64,000 nucleotides of DNA, from the NCBI GenBank assembly GCA_026826555.1, contig JAKSZT010000089.1, positions 199,209 through 263,208 on the forward strand. The letters run 5' to 3'. Under the pieces are notes generated by a model, which was not told the origin of the DNA, made no database searches, and saw nothing but the letters and a program-made list of their open reading frames with translations. Made by a program: the position numbers and the translations under genes. Positions 36,213 through 49,200 of this stretch are shown here, piece by piece. This DNA is from Tolypeutes matacus (lineage: Eukaryota > Chordata > Mammalia > Cingulata > Chlamyphoridae). How positions within the stretch are numbered: position 1 is the stretch's first letter; each line of letters starts with the position of its first letter.

Positions 36213-37500
36213 AAAATATTTATGCCCCCCAGCATGGGACATGACTCCCAGGGATGAGCCTCCCTGGGACCAAGGGATTACTAACAAGCACCAACTAGCA
36301 ATGCAACTGGAAAAAGACCTCGAATAAAAGGGGGTAAAGGTAAAGACAAATGAGTTAATATGGCTAAGAGACTTCAAAGTGAGTCAGAAGTGACGCTTAT
36401 ATACATCACAGCAGGATCTCATAGACTGTCAAAGTGGATACTACCCCAAATAGTGGGGTTCCTGAGGGCTCTGGAGACACCCAGGTCCTATGGTCAGGGC
36501 ATATAGCTTCAGAGTTTGGTGCCTTTTCAGTGGGCCCTACTTTGGAGTTTGTGCTGTTGAGAGTGACAGAGTTGGACTCAATGTCTTCCCGACACATGTT
36601 TCATCTGTCCCTTCTATTTAAACCTATACTTGGTGCTGGAGTTTGTAGGTGTGTGTCCAAGAGACTCGAGTCTTTGGGCTGCCCATGTGCCAGCTGGGCC
36701 CAGAATCTCAGCAGAGTTGCATCATCTACTCTACAGCTCATTGGACTCACCCAGGACAACTAACAAAGAAATGATGATGGACAATGACCATCCCAAGGAA
36801 CAGAGAGAGTCTGCAACTGCAAGCAAGATAGTCCCATCTATCTTCCCCATGGGATATAAGCCCCCTCTCAATTAGAGGTAGAGTGGACATCACCATCCCA
36901 GAATCCTCAGGATTGGGGAAGGAACAATGGATTAGAGTGGACTTACTGGTATTCTACTATATACATATTGTGATTCTAGCAATGGAAGAAATTACAGCAT
37001 TGATGTGGAGCCAGTGGCCACTGAAGGCTCTGGGGGCAGGGAGAGGGGAAAACAGTTGTAATACCAGAGCTTTTTCGGGACTTGGGAATCATCCTGAATG
37101 ACATTGCCATGACAGATATGGATCATTTTATATCATCATATAACACGCAGAACTGTGTGGGAGAGAGTGTTAACCACAATGTGAATTGTGGTCCCTGCTT
37201 AATGGCAAAGCCCCAGGATGCGTTTATCAATTGCAATGAATAGGGGGCGGATGTGGCTCAACTGGTTGGGTGTCCGTCTCCCATATGGAGGGACCTGGGT
37301 TCGATCTCCGGGACCTCCCGGTAAAAAAAAAAAAAAAAAAAATTGCAGTGAATGTGCCACACTAATGAAGGATGTTTATGTGGGAGTGTGTGGGAGGTGT
37401 GGGGAGTGGGGCATATGGTAATCCCTCTATTTTTTGTGTAACATTTATATAATCTAAGTATCTTTTTTAAAATTTAAAAAATTATAAAATACGCCATATA
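36213..37500 (+). mobile_element. Non-coding retroposed element, copy B
   Basis: A 1.3 kb unit from cccccagcatgggacatgac to an A-rich end, inserted into old L1 text that resumes afterwards (catttaaaataacatcaaag). Shared with copy A (32402) and copy C (55202). No frame above about 110 codons; one 109-codon frame at 36434 is not kept in copy A. A SINE (37242-37340) is inserted near its 3' end. Class unknown to me. Confidence 0.65.
37242..37340 (+). mobile_element. Short tRNA-derived SINE monomer
   Basis: GGGGGCGGATGTGGCTCAAC head, GGGTTCGATCTCC B-box and poly(A). Flanked by AATTGCAATGAAT (37229-37241) and AATTGCAGTGAAT (37341-37353). Confidence 0.88.
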
Positions 37501-37722
37501 AAAAAAAAAACATTTAAAATAACATCAAAGAATAGAAAATACTTAGGAATATATCTATAACCAAAGTATGCAAAATCTGTATAACGAAAACAAAAAAATT
37601 ACTGAAAGCTATTAAAGACCTAAATAAATAAAAACTACAACACCATATTCATAGATCAGAAGACTCATTATTTAAGTTGTCATCCCCAAATCGATCTTTT
37701 AGTCAATGCAATTCTAAGAGAT

Positions 37723-37759
37723 CCTTCGATAGTTCAGTTGGTAGAGCAGAGGACTGTAG
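37723..37759 (+). ncRNA. Retroposed 5' half of tRNA-Tyr (GTA)
   Basis: CCTTCGATAGTTCAGTTGGT then AGAGCAGAGGACTGTAG is the first 37 bases of tRNA-Tyr(GTA), stopping at the anticodon loop, where this tRNA has its intron. Two mismatches to the tRNA as I recall it. The flanking words AGTCAATGCAATTC (37701-37714) and AGTCAATGTAATTC (37760-37773) look like an L1-type target duplication inside old L1. No poly(A). It is a pseudogene fragment, not a working tRNA. Confidence 0.7.
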
Positions 37760-38245
37760 AGTCAATGTAATTCCAATCAAAATCCCAGAAGACCTTTTTG
37801 TAGAAATTATTAAGCTGATTCTAAAATTCACATGGAAATACAAAGTACCTAAAGTAGTAAAAACAACTTTGAAAAAATAATTGGAGGATATATAGTACTT
37901 CAAGACTTACTATAAAGCTACAACAATTAAGACAGTATGGAATTGGCATCAAGCTAAATAAATTTAGCAGTGGAAGAGAATAGTGAGTCCAAAAATAGAA
38001 CCATACATATTTGTCAAAAATTGGTTTTTGACAAAGGTACAAAGGCAATTCAGTGGAGAAAGGATGTTCTTGTCAACAAATGGTGTTGGGTATCCATGTG
38101 CAAATAAATGAATGTTCATACTTTGTACCTAAACTAAAATTAACTCAAAATATATCATCGTTATAAATACTAAATGTAAATCTATAAAGTTTTTAGAAGA
38201 AAACAGAAAATCTTTGTGGTTTGTGATTAGGCATTCATATTTCTT

Positions 38246-38440
38246 TTTTTTTTTTTTTTTTTTTAAAGATTTTTTATTTATTTATTCATTCATCCCCCCC
38301 TTGCTGCTTGCGCTCGCCGGGCCAGCCAACCACGCCGTGCGGGCGGGCCTGCCCCCACCAAGAGGCCCCAGGAACCGAACCCGGGGCCCCCCATACGGTA
38401 AACGGGAGCCCCACTGATTGAGCCACAGCCGCTTCCCGCG
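38246..38440 (-). mobile_element. tRNA-derived SINE, antisense
   Basis: Poly(T), aaagattttttatttattta and a reversed head ending gccgcttcccgcg. Flanked by ATATTTCTT at 38237-38245 and 38441-38449. Confidence 0.92.
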
Positions 38441-38569
38441 ATATTTCTTAAATAAGATACCAAAAGTACATTTCTTGGAAGAAAAAGTTGATAAATTGAA
38501 CTTTTTTGAAATTAAGAACTTCTGCCTTTTGAAAGAGACTTAAGAGTGACAAAACAGGATACATTCAAG

Positions 38570-38706
38570 GGAGAAGAGGTGGCTCAAGCAATTGGGCACC
38601 TCCCTCCCACATGGGAGATCCCAGATTTGGTTCCCAGTGCCTCCTAAAAAGAAGACAAGCACAAACGACGAGAGGGAGGAGAAATAAATAAATCTTAAAA
38701 AAAAAA
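38570..38706 (+). mobile_element. tRNA-derived SINE monomer
   Basis: GGGAGAAGAGGTGGCTCAAG head and a gaagacaagcacaaacgac tail with poly(A). Perfect duplication GATACATTCAAG at 38558-38569 and 38707-38718. Confidence 0.92.
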
Positions 38707-38879
38707 GATACATTCAAGCAAAGAATTAATGAAAGTGGGATTGTGATTGCTTCTTAGGGGCATGAGAATAGGTCGTGGTCACGGATGGGCAGAGAGGGCT
38801 TCCAAAGTAATGGTAACATTCCTCTTAGACTTGATCGTGAGTATGTGGTATTTGTTCTGTCATTCTTTATGTCCTTTTA

Positions 38880-39365
38880 AACTGATTTTTTAAGATCTAA
38901 TTTGCACAACATACAATTCATCCATTTAAATTGTACAATCAAATGGTGGCTATTCAGAGTTTTACAGCCATCACCACAATCGATTTTAGAACATTTTTAA
39001 CACCCCCAGGAGAAAGCTCAGACCCATTAGTACCCCAACACATGCCGCCAACACACACGCACTCTAGGCAAACGCCAGTTTACTTTCTGTCTCTATTGAT
39101 TTGCCTTTCCTGGACATCTCTTATAAATGGAATCATACAATATGTGGTCTTTTGTGATTGACTGCTTTTACTTAACATGTTTCCAAAGTTCAACCATACT
39201 ATCACATTTATCAGTACTTCAGTCTTTTTTGTTGCCTAATACTGTTCCATGGTGTAGATATGCCACATTTTATTTATCTCTTCAGATATTTGAGCTGTTT
39301 CCATGCTGTTTATATCTTGTGTATATTTTGTAAGGTTGTTTTGTATCTACTTGGCTTTAAAAAAT
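38880..39365 (-). repeat. Old L1M 3' end, antisense
   Basis: Phrases such as caacatacaattcatccatt, cagccatcaccacaatcgat and ataaatggaatcatacaata are the usual antisense end of old L1M elements. Confidence 0.55.
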
Positions 39366-40329
39366 TAAAGTAACTAGTATGAGGCAGAATCTCAAAATGC
39401 CATAAAAATGGTCTCAGATAAATGCTCTGGGGTTACAAAGAAGCTGCCCCTCAGGTATAGAGGATGGCACTGAAGAAGGCTGCATGAAGAGATGCCATTT
39501 GCAGTGTGCCTTGAAGGTTGGGTGCCATGTTCACAGGTAGAACTGGGGAATGTAAGAGTTGTGCTGTTGGCAAGGCTGTGTGAAGAGTGAGCAGCATGTG
39601 CTTGAGAGCAAGGAAACTGACCCAGCTCAGACCCAGAGATCAAGGCAGGGAGCGGGAAGGGAGCCAGAGGCAGAGAAGATCAGGAGAGGAGACAGACTGA
39701 AGCAGGCATTGCTTAGTTTTGCTCCCACTTTCTGTCACAGAGAGGCAGCTTCCATGGGCTCTCCCTACTCCCACAGGTTGTGTGCCAGCCACTGTGAAAG
39801 AGCACACTTTATTTAAAAGCTATTACTGTAGATTTGCAATGGTCTCTGCTTTACCTTTTGAGTTCCAGGGGGATACAGGAGCTTTCCTGCCTTGAGGTGT
39901 AATGGGTGGAAGATGGGATTTGAGCTCTGTGGCAAAGAGTTCAAATCCCTGTTCCAGTCTCCTAGTCTTAAAATAGGGATAAACACATTTCTTACAGGAG
40001 TGTTGTTAGGTTTGTTAATAACATAAAAAAACACAACCAGTACAATGCACAGCACCCCATGGACACTCAGGACAGTGCTTAGTATCCTGTGGGCATTTAG
40101 TAAGTGGTGGCTGCTGCTGCTGCTATCACTCTCTACGAGTATTTTTTTAACCCTAAGACACAGCCAGACTAAATCCTGCCATATGAAAACCTTTAATTCT
40201 AGCTGTAGTGAATATGAAAGAATTAAATCCAATTACTGGTGGTACGTGGACACTAGTAAACATTCTTCTCTGACTGAAATTTTAGTATTTTGATTAGACT
40301 TTGAATTTACTGCTAACACTGGATTAAAA
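39366..40329. other. Intron sequence, MIR-like pieces, no gene
   Basis: 39840-40080 has weak MIR-like text (gagttcaaatccctgttccag). 39440-39660 looks like an ancient repeat but cannot be assigned. Nothing coding is supported. Confidence 0.35.
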
Positions 40330-40654
40330 TCTACCTTCTTCCTAGTTGCTTTTTTCTTTTTCCTTTTTTTTTTTTTTCTTTTATATCCACTAATATCTTG
40401 CTCTTTATACATCTTTTTAAAACAATTTTAATGGTTACTCTAGGGTTTACAATATACATATCTAATCATAATTAACCTTCAAATAATATTACCCCACTTG
40501 ACATGTACTACAGGAGCCTTTCAGTGGTCTGCTTCCCTATCCTTTTGTCACATTTCTGTGATGTCGTCATATGTTTCACTCTTACATAGACTATAGACCC
40601 CCCAATACATTGCTAAAATTTTTGCTTTAGACAGTGCTTCAAGAGTGGTTTTAA

Positions 40655-40742
40655 GGGGAGCTGATGTGGCTCAGTGTTTGAGAGCCAGCTTCTCGCAAGG
40701 TCCAGGGTTCCGTCCCCAGCCCGGCACCTCAAAAAAAAAAGT
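40655..40742 (+). mobile_element. Short tRNA-derived SINE monomer
   Basis: GGGGAGCTGATGTGGCTCAG head and CCAGGGTTCCGTCCCC B-box, ending in poly(A). The word gtgctt repeats on both sides (near 40636 and 40741). Confidence 0.75.
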
Positions 40743-40911
40743 GCTTTTAAAAAAGTTTAATAGTCCATTATATTTATCTTTATTTTAACCATTTCTAGAG
40801 ATCTTCATTTCTTTGTGTATATCCAAATTTCTGCCAGGTATCATGCTGCTTCTCCCTAAAGAATTTACTTGAGCATTTCTGGTAGTGCAGGTTTAATGGT
40901 TGTGAATTCTT

Positions 40912-41007
40912 CCTGTGTGTGTGTGTGTTTAGGAGGTATGGGAATTGAACCCAGGACCTCGTACATAGGAAGCAGGCATTCAACCACTGAGCCACATCTG
41001 CTCCCCT
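40912..41007 (-). mobile_element. Short tRNA-derived SINE monomer, antisense
   Basis: A (GT)n tail then taggaggtatgggaattgaa and aaccactgagccacatctgc, the reversed head GGGGAGCAGATGTGGCTCAG. Inserted into antisense L1M. Confidence 0.75.
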
Positions 41008-41682
41008 CCTTCATATTTGAGAGATTTTTGCTGGGTATAGAATTCTAGGTTGGCAAGATATTTTGTTTTGTTTTTTCTTTTCAGCACTTTAAAGATATCA
41101 GTCCATTGTCATCTTACTTGAATAGTTTCTGATGAGAAGTTACTGTAATTCTTACATTTATTCATCTGTATGTATCTTTTCTTCTCTGGCTGCCTCTAAG
41201 ATTTTCTCTTTACCTTTTGTTTTCAGCAGTTTGAATATGCTGTGTCTAGATGGTTTTTTAAAAATCTGTCTTGAGTTTTCTGAGATTCTTGGTTCTGGGG
41301 TTTGACTATTTTTGGAAAATTCTCAGCCACTATCTCTTCACATATTTCTTCCCACACAAGAACTCTGGGGAGCGCTGGCTGTAAGTGTCAATGAGCTGTT
41401 ACCCATCTGTTGCTCCTGCCCCTTCTGTGCATTTAATGTGGGAGAACAACCTCAACTTACATCATACTTATACCATGCTATTAGCCTTAGTGTGTTCTTG
41501 TTTTTTTGGTTAACTTTTATCTTCCCATCTCTAGGTGGCTGAGACAGTTGGGGTTTTTGCTGTGCCTTTCCGCTCCACCTCACACAGCCACTTGCATTCA
41601 AGGAACCACATCCTTGCCAGCAGCCCCTTTATCAGCAAGGCCAGTTCAGGGTTGGCTTGCTCTGCTGTGTGAATGGTGTTAA

Positions 41683-43032
<1,350 letters not shown>

Positions 43033-43400
43033 CCCTCAGTCGCCACAAGCCCTAGGAAAAAGCCACATTCAGAAACTTTGTGTACAAAGGACCATGAGAA
43101 ACCTTCAGCCCAGGAGAAGCCTCTCGACTTTACAGGAAGCCCTTCTGTGGTGATTTGGTGTCAATAACTCTGAGGCATGCTGGGCATGTTCTTCTAATTA
43201 AAAAACTTCAGTGTTGCCTGTTTTTTTCCTATATCTTGAAATTATATTGGAGAGTAACCATAATAGTGTAGTGAATTTTGGTAAAGACTTAGTCATAATT
43301 CTTTATTTAACTTTAGATAGGTTTATTCAAAGTAACTAAGGGGGAAGTTAAGGCATAAAGGCTATTGTCATAATAAAACTTTCCTACATTCCAAACTTTT
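43033..43400 (+). terminator. ZNF250: ZNF250 3' UTR and poly(A) signal candidates
   Basis: Non-coding sequence after the stop. AATAAA at 43372-43377 is the best signal; ATTAAA at 43197-43202 is an earlier alternative. The true cleavage site cannot be read from sequence alone. Confidence 0.45.
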
Positions 43401-43868
43401 TCCTTAGAACATTTCATACTTTCTGAAATATAAGTGACCATTCTAATTATTGCACTTAAAATTAGAATTTTAACTATTTTTAGTATTGTGTTAAAGCACT
43501 AAAATACTAAGTGGATAAAGTGATATAAAATATAGGTTATTAATTGTTACGTGAATGATTGGGAATCCTAAGGGTATAAAGCCTCCTGTTTAATATGAAA
43601 AAGAGGAGAAAGTCTTAAATATATGTTGGGAAGAAGCGGTATAACTTTAGAAAGCCCTTTTTCTGATGCTTTAACTTTATTCAAAATCAGAAGGGGGGGG
43701 AGTTAGAAGGGATGTTTTAGCTTTTTAGTGGGAATTCAATTCATAAATGGATTTTTTTCCCCTCAAAATCCATGCTTATGGCCTGCACCCCAGAGACCAT
43801 TAGGCATCTTGGGACTGTGGATCCCTTTGTGGTCATGGGAGGGGAGTCCTGTACTGACAACCCCAGAT
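43401..43868. other. Downstream flank of ZNF250, no feature
   Basis: AT-rich, no gene or recognised repeat. Confidence 0.4.
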
Positions 43869-43951
43869 CTCTGAGGAGAAGCCCTGTGAGTGCTACGGAG
43901 TGGGGAGGCCTTTGTTTGCACTCAGCTGATTCAGCACCAGAGGATCCACAA
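43869..43951 (+). pseudogene. Decayed duplicate of a ZNF250 finger
   Basis: About 82 bases resemble the finger 8-9 linker and finger 9 at 42601-42686: shared words are gaggagaagccct, gtgagtgctacg, aggcctttgtt and tgattcagcaccagaggatc. Small deletions break the frame and the Cys spacing. It lies 840 bases past the stop codon, outside any open frame. Confidence 0.75.
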
Positions 43952-44519
43952 ACAGTGTTACTGTTTCTCATAAAATGTTACTAAAAGATAGTACTTTAGT
44001 ACATAGATTTTAAGCAACCAAATTCTCAAATTCAAATAGTTCTTTTTTACTATGTCTTCTGTTTCTATTCTTGTGTTTGAGAGTTGGTTTTTTTTTTTTT
44101 TAAGTATTTTATTCCTGTATTCGAGAGTCTAGGACCCATTTCCATATACTATGAACAATCTGGTTTATTTACAATTAAAACTTTGTGTTTAATGTATTCA
44201 AAATTATTTGTTCTGTTTTAAGGAATACAGTCCTTTAAACTGAATTTATTTTTTAAAAAGCCACTTATAGTTATACCTAGGCCAGAGAGGAAATAGATAT
44301 TTGTATGGAATTCAAGTCTCATACACTTCTACTAAAATGTTAAGTACCTGGTTAAAAAAAAAGAACAGTTTTCTGTTTATTGTTTTTTCTCTTTTGAAAA
44401 GAATTAAGTTGTCATTATCATTAGGGGAGAATGATATTTAATTACACATCAACATGCTGTTATGCATGTTGGTGCATAGTTTGCAAAGTTTGCATTTATC
44501 TCTATTTGAAAACACTAAT
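43952..44519. other. Intergenic, no gene
   Basis: AT-rich sequence with homopolymer runs; no recognised family. Confidence 0.4.
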
Positions 44520-47500
44520 AGAAAAGCTGAGATCACTGAGATGTTACTTCAGAGGAAGTTCTTCAAGGAGACCTGAGATCACAGAGGTTACTTCAGGAAG
44601 AGCAACAGTCACTGACTGTTACTTCAGGAGTAGAGAGCACTGAGATGTTTCTTAAAGGAAGAGATGAATTACTGGTTTGTTACTTCAGAAAGGAGCATAT
44701 CATTGAAAGTTACTACAGTGGAGAAGAGATTAATGAGGTGTTGCTTCAAAGAAGAGAAAGATCCTGTGTTCCTTCAAACAGGAGGTAAGATCACTGGGTT
44801 GTTGCCTCCGAGAGGAAATATAAAAACAGGTTTTTATATCGGAAATGGAGCTGATTTAACAGGCATTACTTCAGAGAGGAGCTGAAACAACGTATTCGTA
44901 GAGGAAAGAGGAAATCACCGAATGTTATTTCGGAAAGATGAGATTACTGAGTGTTCTTCAGAGAGGAGCTGATCACTGAGGATTTTGCTTCAGAGAGGAG
45001 ATGCGATGTGAAACAGCTTCTACATCAGAAATGCAGCTGACTTAACAGGCAGTACTTACTTCACAGGAGCTGGCGACTGAGGTATTATTTCAAAGGGGAG
45101 CTGAGATCACTGAATGCTACTTCAGAGAGGAAGTAAGAAGACTGAGGTGTTCCCTCAGAAATAGCTGAGACCACCGCGGTGTTTGCTCTGAGATGAGTTA
45201 TAATCACTGTGGTGTTCCTTCAGAGAGGAGCTGAGATCACTGTTACTTCAGAGACAACGTGAAATCGCTGAGGTATTACTACAGGAAGGAAGATGACTTA
45301 GGTATTTCTTAAGAAAAGTTGGGATCACTGAGGTATTTCTTCAGATAGCTGAAATCACTGAATATTTTTTAACAGGAGCTTAGATCACAGATGTTGCCGC
45401 AGAGAAGAGGCTTTACTTCAGAAGGGGAGCTGACATAACAGGCATTATTTCAGAGAGGAGCTTAATTAAAGAGGTGTTTGTTCAGAGTGGAGATGACGTC
45501 ACCGCTACTTCAGAGGGGGTGAAATGAGAGGTGCTTCTGTAGAGAGGAGCTGAGATCACTGAGGTGTTACTTCAAAGGGGCTGAGTTCACGGAGTGGTTA
45601 CTTGAGAGGGGACATGAGAACAGTGGTGGTACTTCTGAGAGGGTCTGCGATCATGAGGTGTTGCTACAGAAAGGAGATAAGATTACAGGATTTAATTCAA
45701 AAGGGGAGTTGGCATAACTGAGTCATTACTTTAGAGCGGCTGCTCACTGAGGAACTGAAAGACAAAGTACATGGAGGGGAGAAAAAGTGGTTTCTAAAAA
45801 GATGAGGAAAGGATATGTAGGTCAAGTGGTTGAGCTCCTGCCTACCACATGGGAGGTCCTGGGTTTGGTTCCTGGTGCCTTCCACAGAAGACAAGCAAAG
45901 CAGCAAGCCGGCACGGTGAGCTGACACAACGAGACACAGGAAACACAGTGAGAACAAAGCAGGGAGCAGAGGTGGCTCAAGCAATTGAGTGCTTCTCTCC
46001 CACGTGGGAGGTCCCAGATTCGGTTCCCAGTGCCGCCTCAGAGAAGATGAGCGGACACGGCACACAGTGGCTGGACACAGCAGACAGCGAGTGCAAACAG
46101 TGGGGGGGGACAAGTAAATATATTTAGAATATAAAGATGTCTGAGGGTTTGCGTCAGGAGATATGATCACTGAGGTTTGACTTGAGAAGGGGACCTGACA
46201 ACGGGTTTTATTTCGTAGACGGGAGAGTCAGATGGGAGCTGACATCACTGAGGTGTTAACAGGAGCTTACACCGCCGAAGTGTTAACAGAAGGACAGATT
46301 ACTGATGTTTGGGAGGATACATCGATGAGGTAGTCCAGGAAAAGATAAGATGACTAAGGCATATTTCGGAGAAATCTAGACTACTGCTCTATTAGAAAGG
46401 GCTCGACTGCAGACCAGTTACATTGGAAAAGCAGAGCTTACTGAGGCGTGGCCTCAGGGTGAGTAGCACTGAAGTGTTGCACCAGAGGGATTGTGAGAGT
46501 AACCGTTACCTCAAAGGAGCCAAGGTGGCAGGGTCACGTTCGCGTGTCGGTCAAATGGCTGAGGTGTTGCTTCGAAAGCAGGGCCCAACCACTGAGGAAA
46601 GACGAGAGAGCAGCTTATCACTGAGGTCTTGCTGCAGAGAAGAGCTGGAACAAGGTATTCGTCGAGAGATCAGACTGACTGCAGAGAGGGCACGCGATGA
46701 CGATGGCCGTGGCCTCCATTAGAACAGGGCTCCACAGACACCTTTGCCAGGCAGGCGAAAGCCGCGGACCCTTACGTCCACACTATGCCGTCTGTTACTT
46801 AAGCATGTCACACCGACACGGCCTCGCAAGAATGTGCTTTGGAATTTCAATTCAAGCTCACGGACCCCTTGTTAGGGCCCCTGCATTAGAGAGAGGCTGA
46901 GATCACTGTTGCTTCCGTGTCACACTGGGATCACAGGTATTTTTCCATATAGGGGCTGACATAACTGAGGTCGTATTTAGCAGGAGTTTAGATCCCCGAG
47001 GTGTTATCTGAGAAGACTACGATGAGTGAGGTGAGACTGCAAAGATGACTGGGGTGTTACTTCGAAAGGACAAGAGACCACAGACCAGTTATCTCAGAGG
47101 ACTTCAAAAAAGTGAGGGCTACTGAGGCTGTGCATCGGGGCGGAGGAGAACACGACTTAAATCACAAGAGCTTATGACTGAACGATTACTCCAAAGGCGC
47201 TAAGATAACTGGGGCATTACACAGATGGCAAATTTATGCAAATGCTACTTCAAGGAGACCATGAGGTAAATGTCCCTTCAGAGAGGGGCTGAGTCAGTGA
47301 GGTCCAGGAAAGGGGAAATTACTGAGGCTGCCACAGTGGTTGGAGAACACGGAGGCATCACGCTAGCGCAGGACATTGAAGGATACTTGAAGGACCTGGG
47401 ATCACGGAGCTTTACTGAGAACACGAGGCGTTCCCTCACAGGTGGCATGAGGTCCTTGTGTCACTTCAGAGAGATGCGGCTGGGGTCAGGACCTGCGGTC

Positions 47501-48360
47501 CCTGGTGTTTGCACAGATGATCAGCGGTCACCGAGCTACTGTTAGGAGGAGGAGGAAAGATCACTGATGTTTTATTCAAAACAAGGGCTCACATAACTGA
47601 GGCGATACTTGAGCGAGCAGCTGATCACTGAGGTGTTTCTTCAGAGAGGAGCTGATGCCCAAGGAGATGAGCTCACAAACGTACATCAGGGAGGACATAT
47701 GATGGCTGAGGCGATTCTGCAGAGTGCAGCTGAGCTCACTGCGGTTCTGCCTCAGCGGAGGAGACTCAGAGGCTTTAACTTCAGCAGGGGAGCTGACGTC
47801 ACTGAGGCGTCGTTCCAGGTAACCGCTGACCCCTGCGGCAGCATTCAGAGGCGCTGACAGGCGTTGATGAGAGGGGAGATGAGAGCGCTGAGGGTTATTT
47901 CAGGAGAAGCTAAGGGCACTGGGGTAGTGCCTCAGAGAGGAGAGCGGTCACAGGGTCACTTCGGAAGGGGCGCTGACGTCACTGAGCTACACTTCAAAGA
48001 GCGGCTGGCCACTGGGGTTACTTCAGAAAGGAGCTGAAGTCACAAGGTGTTTCTGTGGAGGGGAGACGAGATTGCTGAAGTCTTACCTCAGGCAGTGGCT
48101 GACTTCCCTGAGGGGTTACTTCAGAAAGGAAATCAAGCACTGATGTGTTAATTAAAAGTGATGAGGTCACCAAGGTTTTACTTCAAATGGGAGCTGAGCT
48201 CTCTGAAATAGTACCTCAGTGAGGACATGGCAGAGGAACTGACGTCACTAGGGTAATAATTCAGAGACGTTGAGGTCACTGATGTGTTGCCTCTCGGGTG
48301 GAAATATCACTGAGGTATTATTCAGAGAGACTGAGATAAACAACTAGGTGTTATTTCATA
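44520..48360. repeat. Degenerate minisatellite (about 33-38 base units)
   Basis: Roughly 3.8 kb built from diverged copies of a unit containing GAGATCACTGAGGTGTTACT followed by TCAGAGAGGAGCT. Variants include TGACATAACTGAGG and TGACGTCACTGAGG. Units are imperfect, so it is old or drifting. A dimeric SINE sits inside at 45806-46135. The right half is CpG-richer than the left. Four perfect TGACGTCA palindromes (CRE core) occur at 45494, 47794, 47974 and 48240. It lies between the 3' ends of ZNF250 and ZNF34. The 60-100-codon frames inside are shadows of the repeat. Confidence 0.85.
45806..46135 (+). mobile_element. Dimeric tRNA-derived SINE
   Basis: Two tRNA-like units, the first near 45806 (aaggatatgtaggtcaagtg) and the second at 45963 (GGGAGCAGAGGTGGCTCAAG), joined by gacaagcaaagcagcaagcc-type spacer. 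The word aaagatg lies on both sides. Same type as the dimers at 52401 and 56444. Confidence 0.78.
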
Positions 48361-49200
48361 AATTCCCTACAAAGGAAAGCCACAAACCCTTCCTGGACGG
48401 AGGCCACAGCTGGCATCTGTACAATGGCTTTTCCTCAGAGCCCATCACAATTTAGGCCACAAAATCTCTATCATATGGAAGCCCTAGAGTGAGAGATCAA
48501 GCCACAGTCTAATCAATATGAGTATAAGAGCTGGGTCACATTCAACACGCAGGGTACCTGTGTGGGAAGTGCCCTAAAATGTCAAAGGATGCCTTAACTT
48601 ACCCGGTACGAGTCCTTCTGCATTACTAAATCCTCCAAAACCGAGGGTTGGTTCAAAGGGGTTTTAGGGACATAAATGTACAGTTTGCTTTCCTGCCCTC
48701 TTACAGTGCACTTAATATCACTCTCTCTGCCTTTTTTTGCTGCCGAGGGCTGCCACTGAGCCCCTAGTGAGCAGGCCAGGCCCAGGCACCAGTGGCGCCA
48801 GGACGAAGCCTGCAGTGCCCCTTCTTGTCACCTCTTCCTCTCCAAGGAGCAGAAGGCCGCGCACAGCCTTCCAGAACGTGCCGGCCACTACCCTTCGGAA
48901 GTGGTGCTACAGGCCGGAAGGACCCTCGGGATCCGGCTCACCCCAACAGCCTTCTCAGCCGTTACCCCCCACTTCTGACTTATCAGCAACATTCCACACT
49001 TATTTTGGATTTTTAAGTTTTATTCAGAAGTCTTTATACTTAAGTATTTAAATCTTTCTTTTTATGTTATTTCTCCTTGCAGCTACCAGAAAGTTAATCT
49101 TTGGTTCTCTTCAAGTTTCTCTATGATTTTTAATACATTTTAGACCCTCTGGAGTTTATTTTTGTGTACTGTGTATAATCTAACACATTTTCAAATTAAA
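48361..49200. other. Intergenic, no gene seen
   Basis: The minisatellite stops at about 48360. 48720-48960 is moderately GC-rich with no domain in any frame. 49085-49200 resembles the antisense end of an old L1 (ggagtttatttttgtgtact). Confidence 0.4.

Larger units (their letters stand above)
36065..38545 (+). mobile_element. Old L1 ORF2, right half of the interrupted copy
   Basis: Resumes the L1 text that stopped at 25506 (gaatttagcatgtttgcagg, tatgcaaaaattaattgtat) and continues through the reverse transcriptase C-terminal part (acaacaccatattcatagat, cacatggaaatacaaagtac) to about 38545. Inside it are copy B of the non-coding element, a tRNA-Tyr half and a SINE. Many stops and indels. Confidence 0.7.
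40330..41370 (-). repeat. Ancient L1M 5' / ORF1 remnant, antisense
   Basis: Text such as atggttactctagggtttac, gagcatttctggtagtgcag, tttctgatgagaagttactg and ttctggctgcctctaagatt-type phrases are antisense L1M. SINEs are inserted at 40655 and 40912. No open frame. Confidence 0.55.

Noticed and set aside
37723..37759. Functional tRNA-Tyr gene
   Set aside because: Only the 5' half is present; there is no 3' half or acceptor stem partner.
44431..47857. Short frames (70-99 codons) inside the minisatellite
   Set aside because: The unit length varies and the frames do not persist from unit to unit.
44520..48360. CRISPR-like array
   Set aside because: Units are degenerate and adjoin without unique spacers; this is a eukaryotic minisatellite.
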